A stretch of 47,147 nucleotides of DNA. It comes from an uncultured Butyrivibrio sp. (GTDB lineage Bacteria; Bacillota; Clostridia; Lachnospirales; Lachnospiraceae). The stretch lies in NCBI GenBank assembly GCA_947168335.1, contig CAMVLM010000012.1:1-47147 (forward strand), read 5' to 3'. Positions within the stretch are counted from its first letter, which is position 1. Each line of letters opens with the position of its first letter. Made by a program: the position numbers and the translations under genes. The notes under the pieces are model-generated. The model was not told where the DNA came from. It saw only the letters and a program-made list of their open reading frames with translations, and searched no databases. This document shows, piece after piece, positions 8,488-16,828 of the stretch.

Positions 8488-9870
8488 TTATTTATTTGTA
8501 ATCGATTTATTTTTCCAGCGTCCCACTTTGAACATCAAAAAAGTGATAAATGCACCGATTGTCCAGGTTATCAGCATGGAAATCTGCATCATATAGCAGT
8601 TACCCTGAGGAAGCTGCGGCGTTTTGGTTAAATTAACCAGTATATACGCCATCGGAACGCGGAGAACGATTGAGGTTATCATGGATATCCACATGGGTGT
8701 CAGCGTATCTCCCGCACCTCTCATGATTCCTGACAGACACTGTGTAACTTCCATCGCGATATAACCGATTATCAGGATACACATCATATTGTAGCTAAGA
8801 GTGATAAGATCCTGAGTTGATGTGAAAATACCCATAATGGGCTTTCCAAAAATAAGGATCATGACAGACAGTACTGCTGATATTCCCATAGCCACCAGAG
8901 TTCCGTTCCTTGCGCCCTTTATAACTCTATCCATCTTACCTGCACCGATGTTCTGTCCTGCAAAGGTAGTCATTGCAGAGCCAAATGAAAATGCAGGAAG
9001 CATAACGAAACCATCCACACGCATTACGATAACGTTTGCCGCAATGTACTGCTCTCCGAATGTATTGGTCAGGTTCTGAACTACGATCATGGACATAGAG
9101 AAAATGGCCTGTGTCACACCTGAGGGAAGTCCCAGCTTTATAAGGTTTGCGGTATAGAACTTCTCAGGGATCAGGTACTCTTTTCTAAAATCGAATAAAT
9201 CCGTCATCTTTGTAAGTTTTCTTACACAGAGAACTGCGGAAACAGCCTGGGCAAGCACTGTCGCAAGGGCAACACCAGCTACTCCCATTCTGAAATAGGC
9301 CACAAAAACCAGATCCAGGATAATATTCAGAACCGTGGCAACAAGCAGATAAATAAGTGCGGAGATTGAATCACCAAGTCCCCTTAAAACACCGCTCATA
9401 ATGTTATAAAAGCCGCCACCCATAATTCCGATAAAGATGATCCATAAATATGAAGTACACCAGTCAATGATACTTGCAGGCGTTCCCAGAAGTTCCAGAA
9501 TTGGTCTGGTAACAATTGGTCCAACTATCATAATAAAAAGTGATGCCACACCGGTCAGCGTAATGCTGCATCCGATGGTCTTGGAGAGCTGCTCACGCTG
9601 CCTTGCTCCAAAATACTGAGACACCATAATAGATGCTCCGACAGCGATACCCATAAAAAGAACAAGCATCAGGTTCAGTATCGGACCTGCGCTTCCAACC
9701 GCCGCAAGAGCATTATCTCCTACAAATCTTCCTACTATTATACTGTCAACTGTGTTGTATAACTGCTGTGCTATATTTCCCAAGAGCATGGGAATAGTGA
9801 ATTTTACTATCTGTTTTACAGGGTTTTCCACTGTCATATCAACAGGGGCAAAAAGTTCTTTTAGTGCCAT
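8488..9870 (-). CDS. MATE-family multidrug/cation antiporter
   Basis: Twelve-helix inner-membrane exporter of the MatE/NorM superfamily that expels drugs or cationic compounds with a Na+ or H+ gradient. At 460 residues it has the normal family length. Two homologous six-helix halves are visible: the first starts at PVKQIVKFTIPMLLGNIAQQLYNTVD (about 16-41), and a TQAIFSMSMIVVQNLTNTFG segment opens the second near 255. The motif VDSIIVGRFVGDNALAAVG and the paired GAGDTLTPMWIS near the C-terminus are typical of clostridial MATE proteins. It is a single gene with its own palindromic promoter operator at 9932-9947, and no regulator gene is adjacent. Substrate unknown. Its ribosome binding site (GGATGATT) is weak. 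Confidence 0.93.
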   Translation of the reverse strand: MALKELFAPVDMTVENPVKQIVKFTIPMLLGNIAQQLYNTVDSIIVGRFVGDNALAAVGSAGPILNLMLVLFMGIAVGASIMVSQYFGARQREQLSKTIGCSITLTGVASLFIMIVGPIVTRPILELLGTPASIIDWCTSYLWIIFIGIMGGGFYNIMSGVLRGLGDSISALIYLLVATVLNIILDLVFVAYFRMGVAGVALATVLAQAVSAVLCVRKLTKMTDLFDFRKEYLIPEKFYTANLIKLGLPSGVTQAIFSMSMIVVQNLTNTFGEQYIAANVIVMRVDGFVMLPAFSFGSAMTTFAGQNIGAGKMDRVIKGARNGTLVAMGISAVLSVMILIFGKPIMGIFTSTQDLITLSYNMMCILIIGYIAMEVTQCLSGIMRGAGDTLTPMWISMITSIVLRVPMAYILVNLTKTPQLPQGNCYMMQISMLITWTIGAFITFLMFKVGRWKNKSITNK

Positions 9871-9931
9871 TTAATAATCATCCAATCTTTTCGTATTCTC
9901 TCTCTTCTCTATATACTAGATTATTACTAAA

Positions 9932-9947
9932 ATTGACAGTTGTCAAT
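9932..9947 (-). promoter_or_regulatory. Palindromic operator overlapping the -35 of the MATE promoter
   Basis: ATTGACA and TGTCAAT form a perfect 7-bp inverted repeat with a 2-bp centre. The first arm contains a consensus -35 TTGACA on the minus strand, and TAATCT stands 17 nt downstream as a possible -10. The layout, an operator covering the -35, suggests repression, for example by a MarR- or TetR-type protein encoded elsewhere. The protein identity is not determinable here. Confidence 0.55.
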
Positions 9948-9993
9948 GTTTTCGATTTGCCCCAGTCTGTCTTTTAGGAATAAAAATACTGTC

Positions 9994-11379
9994 TCAGCCC
10001 ATTTGAGCGGACTCTGCCTTTTTGGCTTTTGCCACCGGCACGGTAACAATAAATCTGATGGTGTGATCTCCATCGCGCTTTGCTTCGATCTCACCACCGT
10101 GAGATGTGGCGATGGCTCTGGCAACAGACAGTCCTATACCGTAACCTCCTGTTTCTCTGCTTCTTGAATTATCTGCTCTGTAGAAACGGTCGAAAAGTCT
10201 GTCCAGATTTCCTTCCGGGATGGTATCACAGGTGTTTGATACCTCAAAAAATACCTTTTTACCCTTTGAATCCTTACTCAGATGAACAATAACACTGCCA
10301 TTCTCCGAGGAATACTTCATGGCATTATCTATAAGAAGTGATGAAAGCTGATTAAGACTATTCTTATCTCCATTGATATGAATATCCTCTTCAATATCCA
10401 CATCGTACTTAATTCCCTTTGAATCAGCCACAGCTGCAAAGGATGCCGCATTTTCGATTATAACCTCACTCATATCCACATCGGAGAAAACAACATGAAT
10501 GTTTTCCTCCTCCATTCTGGACAGAGTGAGCATATTTTTAACAAGTCCGTTCATTCGCTTGATCTGTCCGCGAATACTGCTCGTCCACTCGCTCTTTCCT
10601 GACTCAAGCTCCAGAACATCCACATTTGCAGATATAACAGCAAGCGGAGTTTTCAACTCGTGACCTGCGTCAGTTATGAATCTTTTCTGTTTTTCAAGGG
10701 ACTCAACCACGGGAGCGACAGCCCTTCCCGAGAAAAGAAATACCAGTACGAACATTGCAGCAAGGCTCACAAATCCAATTAAAAGTGTCATAAGTAAAAG
10801 CTTGTTGGCGCTGTAAAAGTCAGAGCTGCAATCGATAAAAAGAACCAGATAATCCCCATCCTCTGTCTGGTGGATAAGATATCTGTAGTGATTGTCATAG
10901 TATCCTTTTTCTTTATTTTTATTTGCAAACACTGTCTGGGCAATGCTGTTTGCATCACTGGAAGAGATAGCCGCAATATGTCCCGTGTTTATCTCAGATG
11001 CATTTCCGTTTTCATCCATCTTTACCCAGAAATATCTTGACTGATAAGGCATCTCCAGACTTCTGTTATAAGCAGCTTTATCACCGAAAAAGCCATCCCT
11101 GTTCATAGGTGGTTCTTTCGTAAAATCAGGCGGTGATTCTGGTTCCGTAGTTTCCGACTTATTATCTGAAGATTCTGAATCACTGCTTTTTTCCAGCAAT
11201 CGTTTTCTCATATCGGGGAAAAAGCCGCCATTTTCAGCAAGTATGCTGAGCCTCTCATCTGCCCCGTTCTGGATCTGTACATAATTGACCACGTTTATTA
11301 CACCGATGATGCAGATAAGGATCACCAGCAAAGACAGCATAGCTGTAAGCACAAATTTTCTGCGCAGTTTCTTAACCAT
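9994..11379 (-). CDS. Two-component sensor histidine kinase (membrane, HisKA/HATPase_c)
   Basis: Membrane sensor that autophosphorylates and passes phosphate to the response regulator encoded just upstream (11-nt gap). The first membrane segment is about residues 9-34 and the second about 194-218. Between them an extracellular domain of about 155 residues includes an acidic, Ser/Pro-rich low-complexity stretch (about 62-92). The phosphoacceptor is H240 in the H-box DAGHELKTPL. ATPase boxes include an N-box NAMKYS, and the later GGYGIGLSVARAI. No HAMP domain is apparent. It is the second gene of the pair. Signal unknown. The neighbouring DUF3810 and VTC-type operons on the same strand are candidate targets. 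Confidence 0.93.
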   Translation of the reverse strand: MVKKLRRKFVLTAMLSLLVILICIIGVINVVNYVQIQNGADERLSILAENGGFFPDMRKRLLEKSSDSESSDNKSETTEPESPPDFTKEPPMNRDGFFGDKAAYNRSLEMPYQSRYFWVKMDENGNASEINTGHIAAISSSDANSIAQTVFANKNKEKGYYDNHYRYLIHQTEDGDYLVLFIDCSSDFYSANKLLLMTLLIGFVSLAAMFVLVFLFSGRAVAPVVESLEKQKRFITDAGHELKTPLAVISANVDVLELESGKSEWTSSIRGQIKRMNGLVKNMLTLSRMEEENIHVVFSDVDMSEVIIENAASFAAVADSKGIKYDVDIEEDIHINGDKNSLNQLSSLLIDNAMKYSSENGSVIVHLSKDSKGKKVFFEVSNTCDTIPEGNLDRLFDRFYRADNSRSRETGGYGIGLSVARAIATSHGGEIEAKRDGDHTIRFIVTVPVAKAKKAESAQMG

Positions 11380-11390
11380 ATAAACTCCAT

Positions 11391-12065
11391 TTATGATTTC
11401 ACATTCATTGAGTAACCAAGACCACGTGAAGCCTTGATCTCACAGGTAGCATCAAGCTGACTGAGTTTTTTTCTGATATTTGATATATAAACCCAGACCA
11501 CATTTACATCTGCCTCACCATCGGACCAGATTCTGTCCATAAATGAGTCAACGGAAATAACCCTTCCGGGATTCTCCATAAGCATCTCAAGCATCTGAAA
11601 CTCCCTGCCCACAAGTCTTATAGGGTCATGGCCTTCTGTGCTGAGCTCATAGGTCGCCCTGTCCAGATTGAGGTTACCGCAGCTTAAACTGTTGGGAGTA
11701 AAATCTGTTTTTCTTCTGGTCATTGCTCTTATTCTTGCCAAAAGCTCTCCCATGTCAAAAGGCTTTGTGAGATAATCGTCTGCACCGAGATCAAGCCCTT
11801 TTATCCTGTCCTCGATTTCAGACTTTGCCGTAAGAAAAAGTACGGGGGTTGAGATTCCCTTTTCCCTAATCTTTTTAAGCACCTCAGTTCCTTCCATTCC
11901 GGGCATCATGATGTCCAGTATAATTCCGTCATATTCACTGGCAAGAATATACTCCAGCGCTTCCTGACCATCATAGACCGCATCCACTGTATAGGATGAA
12001 TGCTTAAGGATTGCCACAAGGGCATTAGACAATTCTCTTTCATCTTCTGCAAGTAATAGTTTCAT
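11391..12065 (-). CDS. OmpR/PhoB-family response regulator
   Basis: DNA-binding regulator of 224 aa. The receiver domain (1-115) has the acidic pair near residues 8-9, phosphoacceptor D51 in ILDIMMPG and K101 in LTKPF. The C-terminal winged helix (about 128-222) carries LVGREFQMLEMLMENPGR and the recognition-helix region VVWVYISNIRKKL. The ribosome binding site GGGAG lies 7 nt before the ATG. It is expressed with the histidine kinase downstream. Members of this family usually bind tandem direct repeats at an 11-bp period; such a repeat lies at 16779-16795 before the VTC operon, which makes that operon a possible target (inference). Confidence 0.95.
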   Translation of the reverse strand: MKLLLAEDERELSNALVAILKHSSYTVDAVYDGQEALEYILASEYDGIILDIMMPGMEGTEVLKKIREKGISTPVLFLTAKSEIEDRIKGLDLGADDYLTKPFDMGELLARIRAMTRRKTDFTPNSLSCGNLNLDRATYELSTEGHDPIRLVGREFQMLEMLMENPGRVISVDSFMDRIWSDGEADVNVVWVYISNIRKKLSQLDATCEIKASRGLGYSMNVKS

Positions 12066-12162
12066 ATTTATTCTCCCGAAATAATATCTTCATTTAAAAA
12101 ACTTATACTCATATGATAACAGACAGAATTGATGCAATTCATGAAGATTCTATAAATAATGA

Positions 12163-13305
12163 TCAATCATAGTAATCCATAAGGATAAGCTCTACAACCC
12201 GCGAATAGCTTGCAATTCCATCATCTATACCATTGACCTTCAGCGTTGTATCCACAAATGTATCTGCTGCCTTCCTGACTTTTTCTGTCTCAAAAACAGC
12301 TGTTTCTTCCACCCTGTCCCAGCTCTCTTTTGTAAGGAAAATATTGTCTCTTTTTACGGTATCCGATATTTCCACATGTGATTTATACTCATCCTTACTT
12401 ACGTTATTGTTGAATTCATTATTTACATAGTTTAAAATTCCCAGATATCCGCTGTAATTGAAAACCATATCATCACTATTTACGCAGGCAAGATAAGCAA
12501 GAAAATTCGCCTCATCCTCCATGATATAGCTCTTGGTGTGGGCAAGCTCATGACACATGGTAAAAGGCTTGTTCATTATATACATCTCTGCATTGTAATT
12601 AGCTTCCATGGAAAAAGGAAAATAATATCCCTGCATATACTGCTGACTGATAAAGCCTGAAAAAAACATTGGTTTAGGTGTCACATAGTATCCCGAAAGC
12701 TTGGGAAACCTTTCAGAAAGGCCTCTCATAGCTGTTTGTGCGGTCTTCATCATATTACCGGAATAGATGACTTCTCCTGCTTCATCCCTTTCAACCTGCT
12801 CCGCCAGCTCGTTACACCTGATCACAATATAATCCCGAAGATCCGCAAGCTCAGAAACGGTATATTCTCTCTCATCACCGTCCTGCTGCCCGGCTTTTTC
12901 ACCTCTATTGCTCTGACCAATCGGCGTTGTGTGGTAGTTAATAAAGCAGTTCAGGGTCATCACAAGAAAAATCACTATAAGAATATCCGCCGTTACTCTG
13001 GCATAAGACACAAAAACCTTCACCAGTGTCCTTCTGTCTGACTTATCTCTTTTTTTAATATTTTTAACAGCTGAAATAAGTGCTGATACAGCAAGAATCA
13101 AAAAGACCGCAATCCACAAAAGACCGGCTATGATCATCCACTCGCCAACCGAGAAAGGAATCTCTGAAGTCAGTCTTCCAAGTGCATTTTCCCACAATGG
13201 AAAAACATAAGCCGTATAAGCGTCAGCAAAACTGACGCTTATTACGGAAATAATATTCAGTAAAATTGTGATCAGCAAAATAGATGCAAATAGTTTTTTT
13301 CTCAT
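12163..13305 (-). CDS. DUF3810-family membrane protein with HELAH zinc-protease motif
   Basis: Protein of 380 aa. An N-terminal hydrophobic segment (about 5-27) is followed by two further membrane segments (about 55-80 and 104-123). A large probably extracellular domain contains H252-E253-L-A-H256 followed by EDEANFLAYL (263-272), the pattern expected of a zinc metallopeptidase or of its non-catalytic relatives. DUF3810 proteins show this architecture; no substrate is known to me. The gene lies between the two-component pair and the beta-helix/DUF4956/VTC operon, all on the minus strand. No Shine-Dalgarno precedes the ATG, and a TATACT hexamer ends only 8 nt upstream, so the message may be leaderless. 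Confidence 0.8.
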   Translation of the reverse strand: MRKKLFASILLITILLNIISVISVSFADAYTAYVFPLWENALGRLTSEIPFSVGEWMIIAGLLWIAVFLILAVSALISAVKNIKKRDKSDRRTLVKVFVSYARVTADILIVIFLVMTLNCFINYHTTPIGQSNRGEKAGQQDGDEREYTVSELADLRDYIVIRCNELAEQVERDEAGEVIYSGNMMKTAQTAMRGLSERFPKLSGYYVTPKPMFFSGFISQQYMQGYYFPFSMEANYNAEMYIMNKPFTMCHELAHTKSYIMEDEANFLAYLACVNSDDMVFNYSGYLGILNYVNNEFNNNVSKDEYKSHVEISDTVKRDNIFLTKESWDRVEETAVFETEKVRKAADTFVDTTLKVNGIDDGIASYSRVVELILMDYYD

Positions 13306-13313
13306 ATTTATAT

Positions 13314-13319
13314 AGTATA
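13314..13319 (-). promoter_or_regulatory. -10-like hexamer placed for a leaderless DUF3810 transcript
   Basis: TATACT on the minus strand, separated by 8 nt (ATATAAAT) from the ATG at 13305. Transcription would start at or within a base or two of the start codon. No matching strong -35 was found, and there is no ribosome binding site in the interval. Confidence 0.35.
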
Positions 13320-13354
13320 ACTTTAAGCGTTATAAGGAAAACACTATTTATCTA

Positions 13355-15181
13355 TCATGCATTTGTCTCTGAGTCTGAAGTAACTGAACTATTCTCTGTA
13401 TTTTCACCCTCTGTAGGATTTTGGGAATCATCACCGGGCATCTGTGGCATTTCACCATTTTTAAAATCAGGCATTTCGCCATCATTGAACTGAGGCTTCT
13501 CACCATTCTGAATCTGGCCATGTCCACCGCCCATGCGTCCGCCGCCCTGTCCCGGACCGCCCATCATACCTGCTGAAGAACCGGCTGATGTTGCTTTGTC
13601 GCTTACTGTAATAGTGTCAGTTGTGTCTCCGGCAGTTATAGTATATTCACCTTCTGCAAGATCTTCTGAACTGAAAACAATTGAAGATGCGTTTTTATTG
13701 AGTGTATAGTTAAGCAGTTCATTTCCATCACTGTCTGTGATCGTAATGACTGTTCCTGCTTCAAGTGTACTTTCAAAGCCGTATTTTACCGAGTACTGTT
13801 CTGAATCTGAGCTGAAGGTTTCTGCCATTCCGCTGGAGCCAACTGCTATCACAGTTCCGCCTGAGATTGTAGCTGTTCCGCCCTTATCAATCGCTCCGTT
13901 GCCGTCATTAACCGGTCCGTCCACAACAACATAGCCTCCGTCTATATACAGATTGCCGTTGGAATCTATTCCGTCACCGTCAGCATCAATGTGGATTTCT
14001 CCGCCATAAATGTGAATATAAGCGTTTTCATCATATTCCATTCCGCCGCCCATACCACCAAATCCGAATTCGTCCTGAGATGTGCTGGTTGATGCATTGA
14101 AACCATCATCGCTTGAATTTACGCTAATCGTGCCGCCAAGAATATCGATGCTGTCACCTTCAAGTCCTTCATAACTCTCGGTCACATTTATGTTGCCGCC
14201 TGCTATAAAAAGAACAGTTGCAGCATGAATACCATCATCCTGAGAAGATATATTAATATCTCCACCCTCTATATAAATATACCCTTTTCCGGCTTCTTCT
14301 TCGTTACTGGTGTGAATACCATCCTTATCACTTCCACTTGTGAGATTGAAGTTTCCGTCCTTAATCCTTACGGAATCCTTGCCTTCAATAGCATTCCCTG
14401 TGGATGTGATGTTATAAGTTCCGCCGGTAAATTTTACATCGTCCTTCCCTACGATGCCGTTTGCATAATTTGCATTTATGTTAAGTGTGCCGCTTCCGTT
14501 GAAAGTAATATCCTCTTTGCTGAAAATTACACCATCAACGTTTGAACTGTCATCAGTCTGCACATACTCAGAACCTGTGTCTGAAAGAGTATTCTCTGTT
14601 CCTGCTGCCAGGGTTACAAAAACCTTATCCGCTGTCTGTACCCAAATGCAGGCACTGTCATCATTTGTAATGTTTACTCCGTTTAAAACTATCTGAACTT
14701 TATCTGTATCAGCAGCTGCAACGATTATCTGACCATCATCAAGTGTTCCTGTAAAAATGTAGGTGCCCTCTGCCGTAATTGTTATTGTTGATCCGTCTGC
14801 TATTACTCCGCTTCCTGAAGTCTCTGCACTGTCTCCATTCAATGTAATAACTGTGGAGTTACTCTCATCATAGCCAGTGTCCAGATCTCTGTCTGTGAAC
14901 ATACCTTCAATATCAAGGTCTGATACTTTTGTTACCGCACCCACCGATGTTGTATCGGTGGATGCATTTATAAGTGAACCTGCCGAAGCAGTGGTATTTA
15001 TTGTGTCTGCTGCTTCAGATGAAGCCTGTGATGCAGCTGTCTCGCTCTGATCCTCTGATGTCTCATTTGTACTGTCTGCTGTTACTTTCGCACTGCCTGA
15101 ACCTACAAGTCCGCAGGCTGCTGTGCCAACTCCTATAACCATTCCTGTTGCAAATATTGCAAGAAAATTTCTCTTTTTCAT
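13355..15181 (-). CDS. Carbohydrate-binding domain-containing surface protein (Cthe_2159/DUF4353-like beta-helix), probable lipoprotein
   Basis: Secreted or surface-anchored 608-residue protein. The N-terminus has a basic start, a hydrophobic stretch and TAACG near residues 20-24, a weak lipobox (T instead of L/V/I at -3). A Ser/Thr/Asp-rich linker leads into a right-handed beta-helix-like repeat region (about 115-470) with recurring GGxI-I/V and DGI units such as SQDDGIHAA, GGNINV and SDDGFNAS. This is the pattern of the DUF4353 family, whose Clostridium thermocellum member Cthe_2159 was reported as a cellulose- and pectin-binding beta-helix protein. The tail is Gly/Met-rich (GGGRMGGGHGQ) followed by three tandem GE(K/M)P-x-(F/M) units and an acidic Ser/Asn end. 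It is the last gene of the VTC-DUF4956 unit. Enzyme activity cannot be inferred. Confidence 0.85.
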   Translation of the reverse strand: MKKRNFLAIFATGMVIGVGTAACGLVGSGSAKVTADSTNETSEDQSETAASQASSEAADTINTTASAGSLINASTDTTSVGAVTKVSDLDIEGMFTDRDLDTGYDESNSTVITLNGDSAETSGSGVIADGSTITITAEGTYIFTGTLDDGQIIVAAADTDKVQIVLNGVNITNDDSACIWVQTADKVFVTLAAGTENTLSDTGSEYVQTDDSSNVDGVIFSKEDITFNGSGTLNINANYANGIVGKDDVKFTGGTYNITSTGNAIEGKDSVRIKDGNFNLTSGSDKDGIHTSNEEEAGKGYIYIEGGDINISSQDDGIHAATVLFIAGGNINVTESYEGLEGDSIDILGGTISVNSSDDGFNASTSTSQDEFGFGGMGGGMEYDENAYIHIYGGEIHIDADGDGIDSNGNLYIDGGYVVVDGPVNDGNGAIDKGGTATISGGTVIAVGSSGMAETFSSDSEQYSVKYGFESTLEAGTVITITDSDGNELLNYTLNKNASSIVFSSEDLAEGEYTITAGDTTDTITVSDKATSAGSSAGMMGGPGQGGGRMGGGHGQIQNGEKPQFNDGEMPDFKNGEMPQMPGDDSQNPTEGENTENSSVTSDSETNA

Positions 15182-15248
15182 TTCTTTACCTGACTTTCAT
15201 GACCCGTACTGTAATCACTGCAAATCCTCCGGGATTGTTAACCGTTTA

Positions 15249-15932
15249 TTAGAGTCCCTCTGCAGGTGCTGCTACGGGACGTGAGCAGCTGATCTCAAGG
15301 TTGCCATTTCTCTGACGCATCTCATCGATCATGCCCTTTGTTGATGCTTTTGATCTCATCGTTACGTTATAAGTAAGCTTGTAAAGGCTTCCCATACCGG
15401 TTGTCTTTACTTCGCAAAGCTCTGCGTTTGATGTATATCTTGCAAAAATATCATCAAATATCCCCTCAAAATCAAGGCTTTCCGGAACAGTTATCTTCAC
15501 TGTCTTTACATCACATCCGGCTCCGCCAAAGTTAAGGAGCTTAAGTGCCATGTTTGCAAGGGTAATGATCACTGCAAATACAATTGCGATTCCGATATAA
15601 CCCATTCCTGTTGCAAGCCCTACTGCCATTGCAAGGAAAATATTTGTGATGTCCTGCCCTGAACCGGGCTGTGATCTGAATCTTACAAGACTGAAGGTTC
15701 CTGCTACCGCAACACCTGCGCCTACATTTCCGTTTACAAGCATTATCACAAGCTGAACTACTGCAGGAAGAAGTGCCAGTGTAATTGTAAGGCTTCTTGA
15801 AGTACCACCCTTTAAGTTAGCCATGAATGCTATATAAATGCCTATTGCAAGTGATACAAGAGTTGTAGCAAAAAATGCTGCAGATGTAATAGTTCCTGTT
15901 TCAAGTATCGATCCAAATAATAATGATTCCAT
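15249..15932 (-). CDS. DUF4956 integral membrane protein
   Basis: Membrane protein of 227 aa with about four hydrophobic segments within residues 18-135, then a soluble, probably cytoplasmic C-terminal domain (about 140-227). The segment GAGVAVAGTFSLVRFRSQPGSG is the conserved part of the family. DUF4956 is of unknown function but is often encoded beside VTC-domain proteins (from memory of genome neighbourhoods), as here: VTC lies 35 nt upstream with a strong AAGGAG site in the gap, and the beta-helix surface protein lies 67 nt downstream. A membrane partner of the polyphosphate-polymerase-like protein is a reasonable inference, not a demonstrated role. Confidence 0.88.
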   Translation of the reverse strand: MESLLFGSILETGTITSAAFFATTLVSLAIGIYIAFMANLKGGTSRSLTITLALLPAVVQLVIMLVNGNVGAGVAVAGTFSLVRFRSQPGSGQDITNIFLAMAVGLATGMGYIGIAIVFAVIITLANMALKLLNFGGAGCDVKTVKITVPESLDFEGIFDDIFARYTSNAELCEVKTTGMGSLYKLTYNVTMRSKASTKGMIDEMRQRNGNLEISCSRPVAAPAEGL

Positions 15933-15967
15933 TTTTCAAAAATCTCCTTTTTAAATAAATCTATGCT

Positions 15968-16717
15968 TTATGCTGTAAGAATTCGTGAATCTCTGATGAT
16001 ATTGTTTCTGTTTTCGATTCTTTGGGGATACATGTAATCCACATATCCTCTTCCGTATTTTGAAAAAGATGTCTGTCTGATACTAAGTTCATCCAATATG
16101 TGAGCCATTTCCATTGTCATGGCTCCTGCAATCTTAAGCTCCATAAGGTGTTGTCCGGGCTTTAAGATATCCTGACCTACATTTCCGTATTTCAAATCCA
16201 TGTGGTCAACTCTCCATCTGATATTTTCATCAAATGTGATGCGAAGTTCCGGATCATTTATTCCTGCCATTGCTATTCTGTCGTATGAGATTGCCATCGC
16301 AGGTTTTAATCCTTTGTAGAAGCTCTTAAAATAGTCAATCTCATGTGAGATCTGGGATTCTTTCTTTACTCTTCCGCCCTTGTTCAGATATTCAAGCGCG
16401 TCACTGTAATCCATTCCGATTCTTCTCTTATAAACAATGCCCTTATACTTTTTCTTGATCTCGATAAAAGCTCTTGTGTCATCTTCCGGTTTGCCATAAG
16501 TTCTGAGCCTGAGCTTTTCCTTGTAGACCGGCTTCTCAAGGGAAGCTTTTATAAGTTTAAAATCCGGTGTGTCATAATATATATTTAAGATGGAAGTCTT
16601 GCCGTACTCATCGACCTGAGCCATTCCCTCAAGTCTTTCTCTGATAGCTCTGTACTGGAAGTCCTCCAACAGATATTTTGTTTCGATTCGCTGAAAAGTA
16701 TCTTTAAATCCGCCCAT
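15968..16717 (-). CDS. VTC-domain protein, polyphosphate-polymerase-like
   Basis: A 249-residue protein with the triphosphate-tunnel fold of the yeast VTC4 polyphosphate polymerase domain. Tunnel-lining charged residues are visible: R10/E12/K14 in RIETKYLL, KLRLRTYG (68-75), FIEIKKKYKG (84-93), KRRIGMDY (97-104), the YDR near 165 and the C-terminal MELKI. The ending with SFSKYGRGY also matches. Bacterial members are annotated as polyphosphate polymerases, but activity has not been inferred beyond fold. It is the first gene of an operon with DUF4956 and the beta-helix surface protein. GAGG precedes the ATG by 8 nt. The promoter carries a direct repeat at 16779-16795 that suggests response-regulator control. 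Confidence 0.9.
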   Translation of the reverse strand: MGGFKDTFQRIETKYLLEDFQYRAIRERLEGMAQVDEYGKTSILNIYYDTPDFKLIKASLEKPVYKEKLRLRTYGKPEDDTRAFIEIKKKYKGIVYKRRIGMDYSDALEYLNKGGRVKKESQISHEIDYFKSFYKGLKPAMAISYDRIAMAGINDPELRITFDENIRWRVDHMDLKYGNVGQDILKPGQHLMELKIAGAMTMEMAHILDELSIRQTSFSKYGRGYVDYMYPQRIENRNNIIRDSRILTA

Positions 16718-16763
16718 TTTTTCACCTCATGTTTTGGTCTGTCTTTTCGTTTGTTCTTAGGTA

Positions 16764-16795
16764 ATAATAATCGGTCAACCTAAATGCAACCTAAA
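16764..16795 (-). promoter_or_regulatory. Promoter with TTTAGG-N5-TTTAGG direct repeat before the VTC operon
   Basis: Two identical hexamers TTTAGG (16795-16790 and 16784-16779) are separated by 5 nt, an 11-bp period. Nine nt downstream is TATTAT (16769-16764), a good -10, which leaves about 45 nt to the VTC ATG. A direct repeat in place of a good -35 is the usual layout for OmpR-family activators; the S. pneumoniae CiaR box has the same hexamer-N5-hexamer form. Confidence 0.6.
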
Positions 16796-16828
16796 AAACA
16801 AAAAAATTTTTTAATACAACGAAAAAAA

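Noticed and set aside
14000-15000. Repeated short motifs in the beta-helix gene considered as a CRISPR or DNA repeat array
   Set aside because: The repeats are at the protein level with variable codons and spacing, as expected for a beta-helix.
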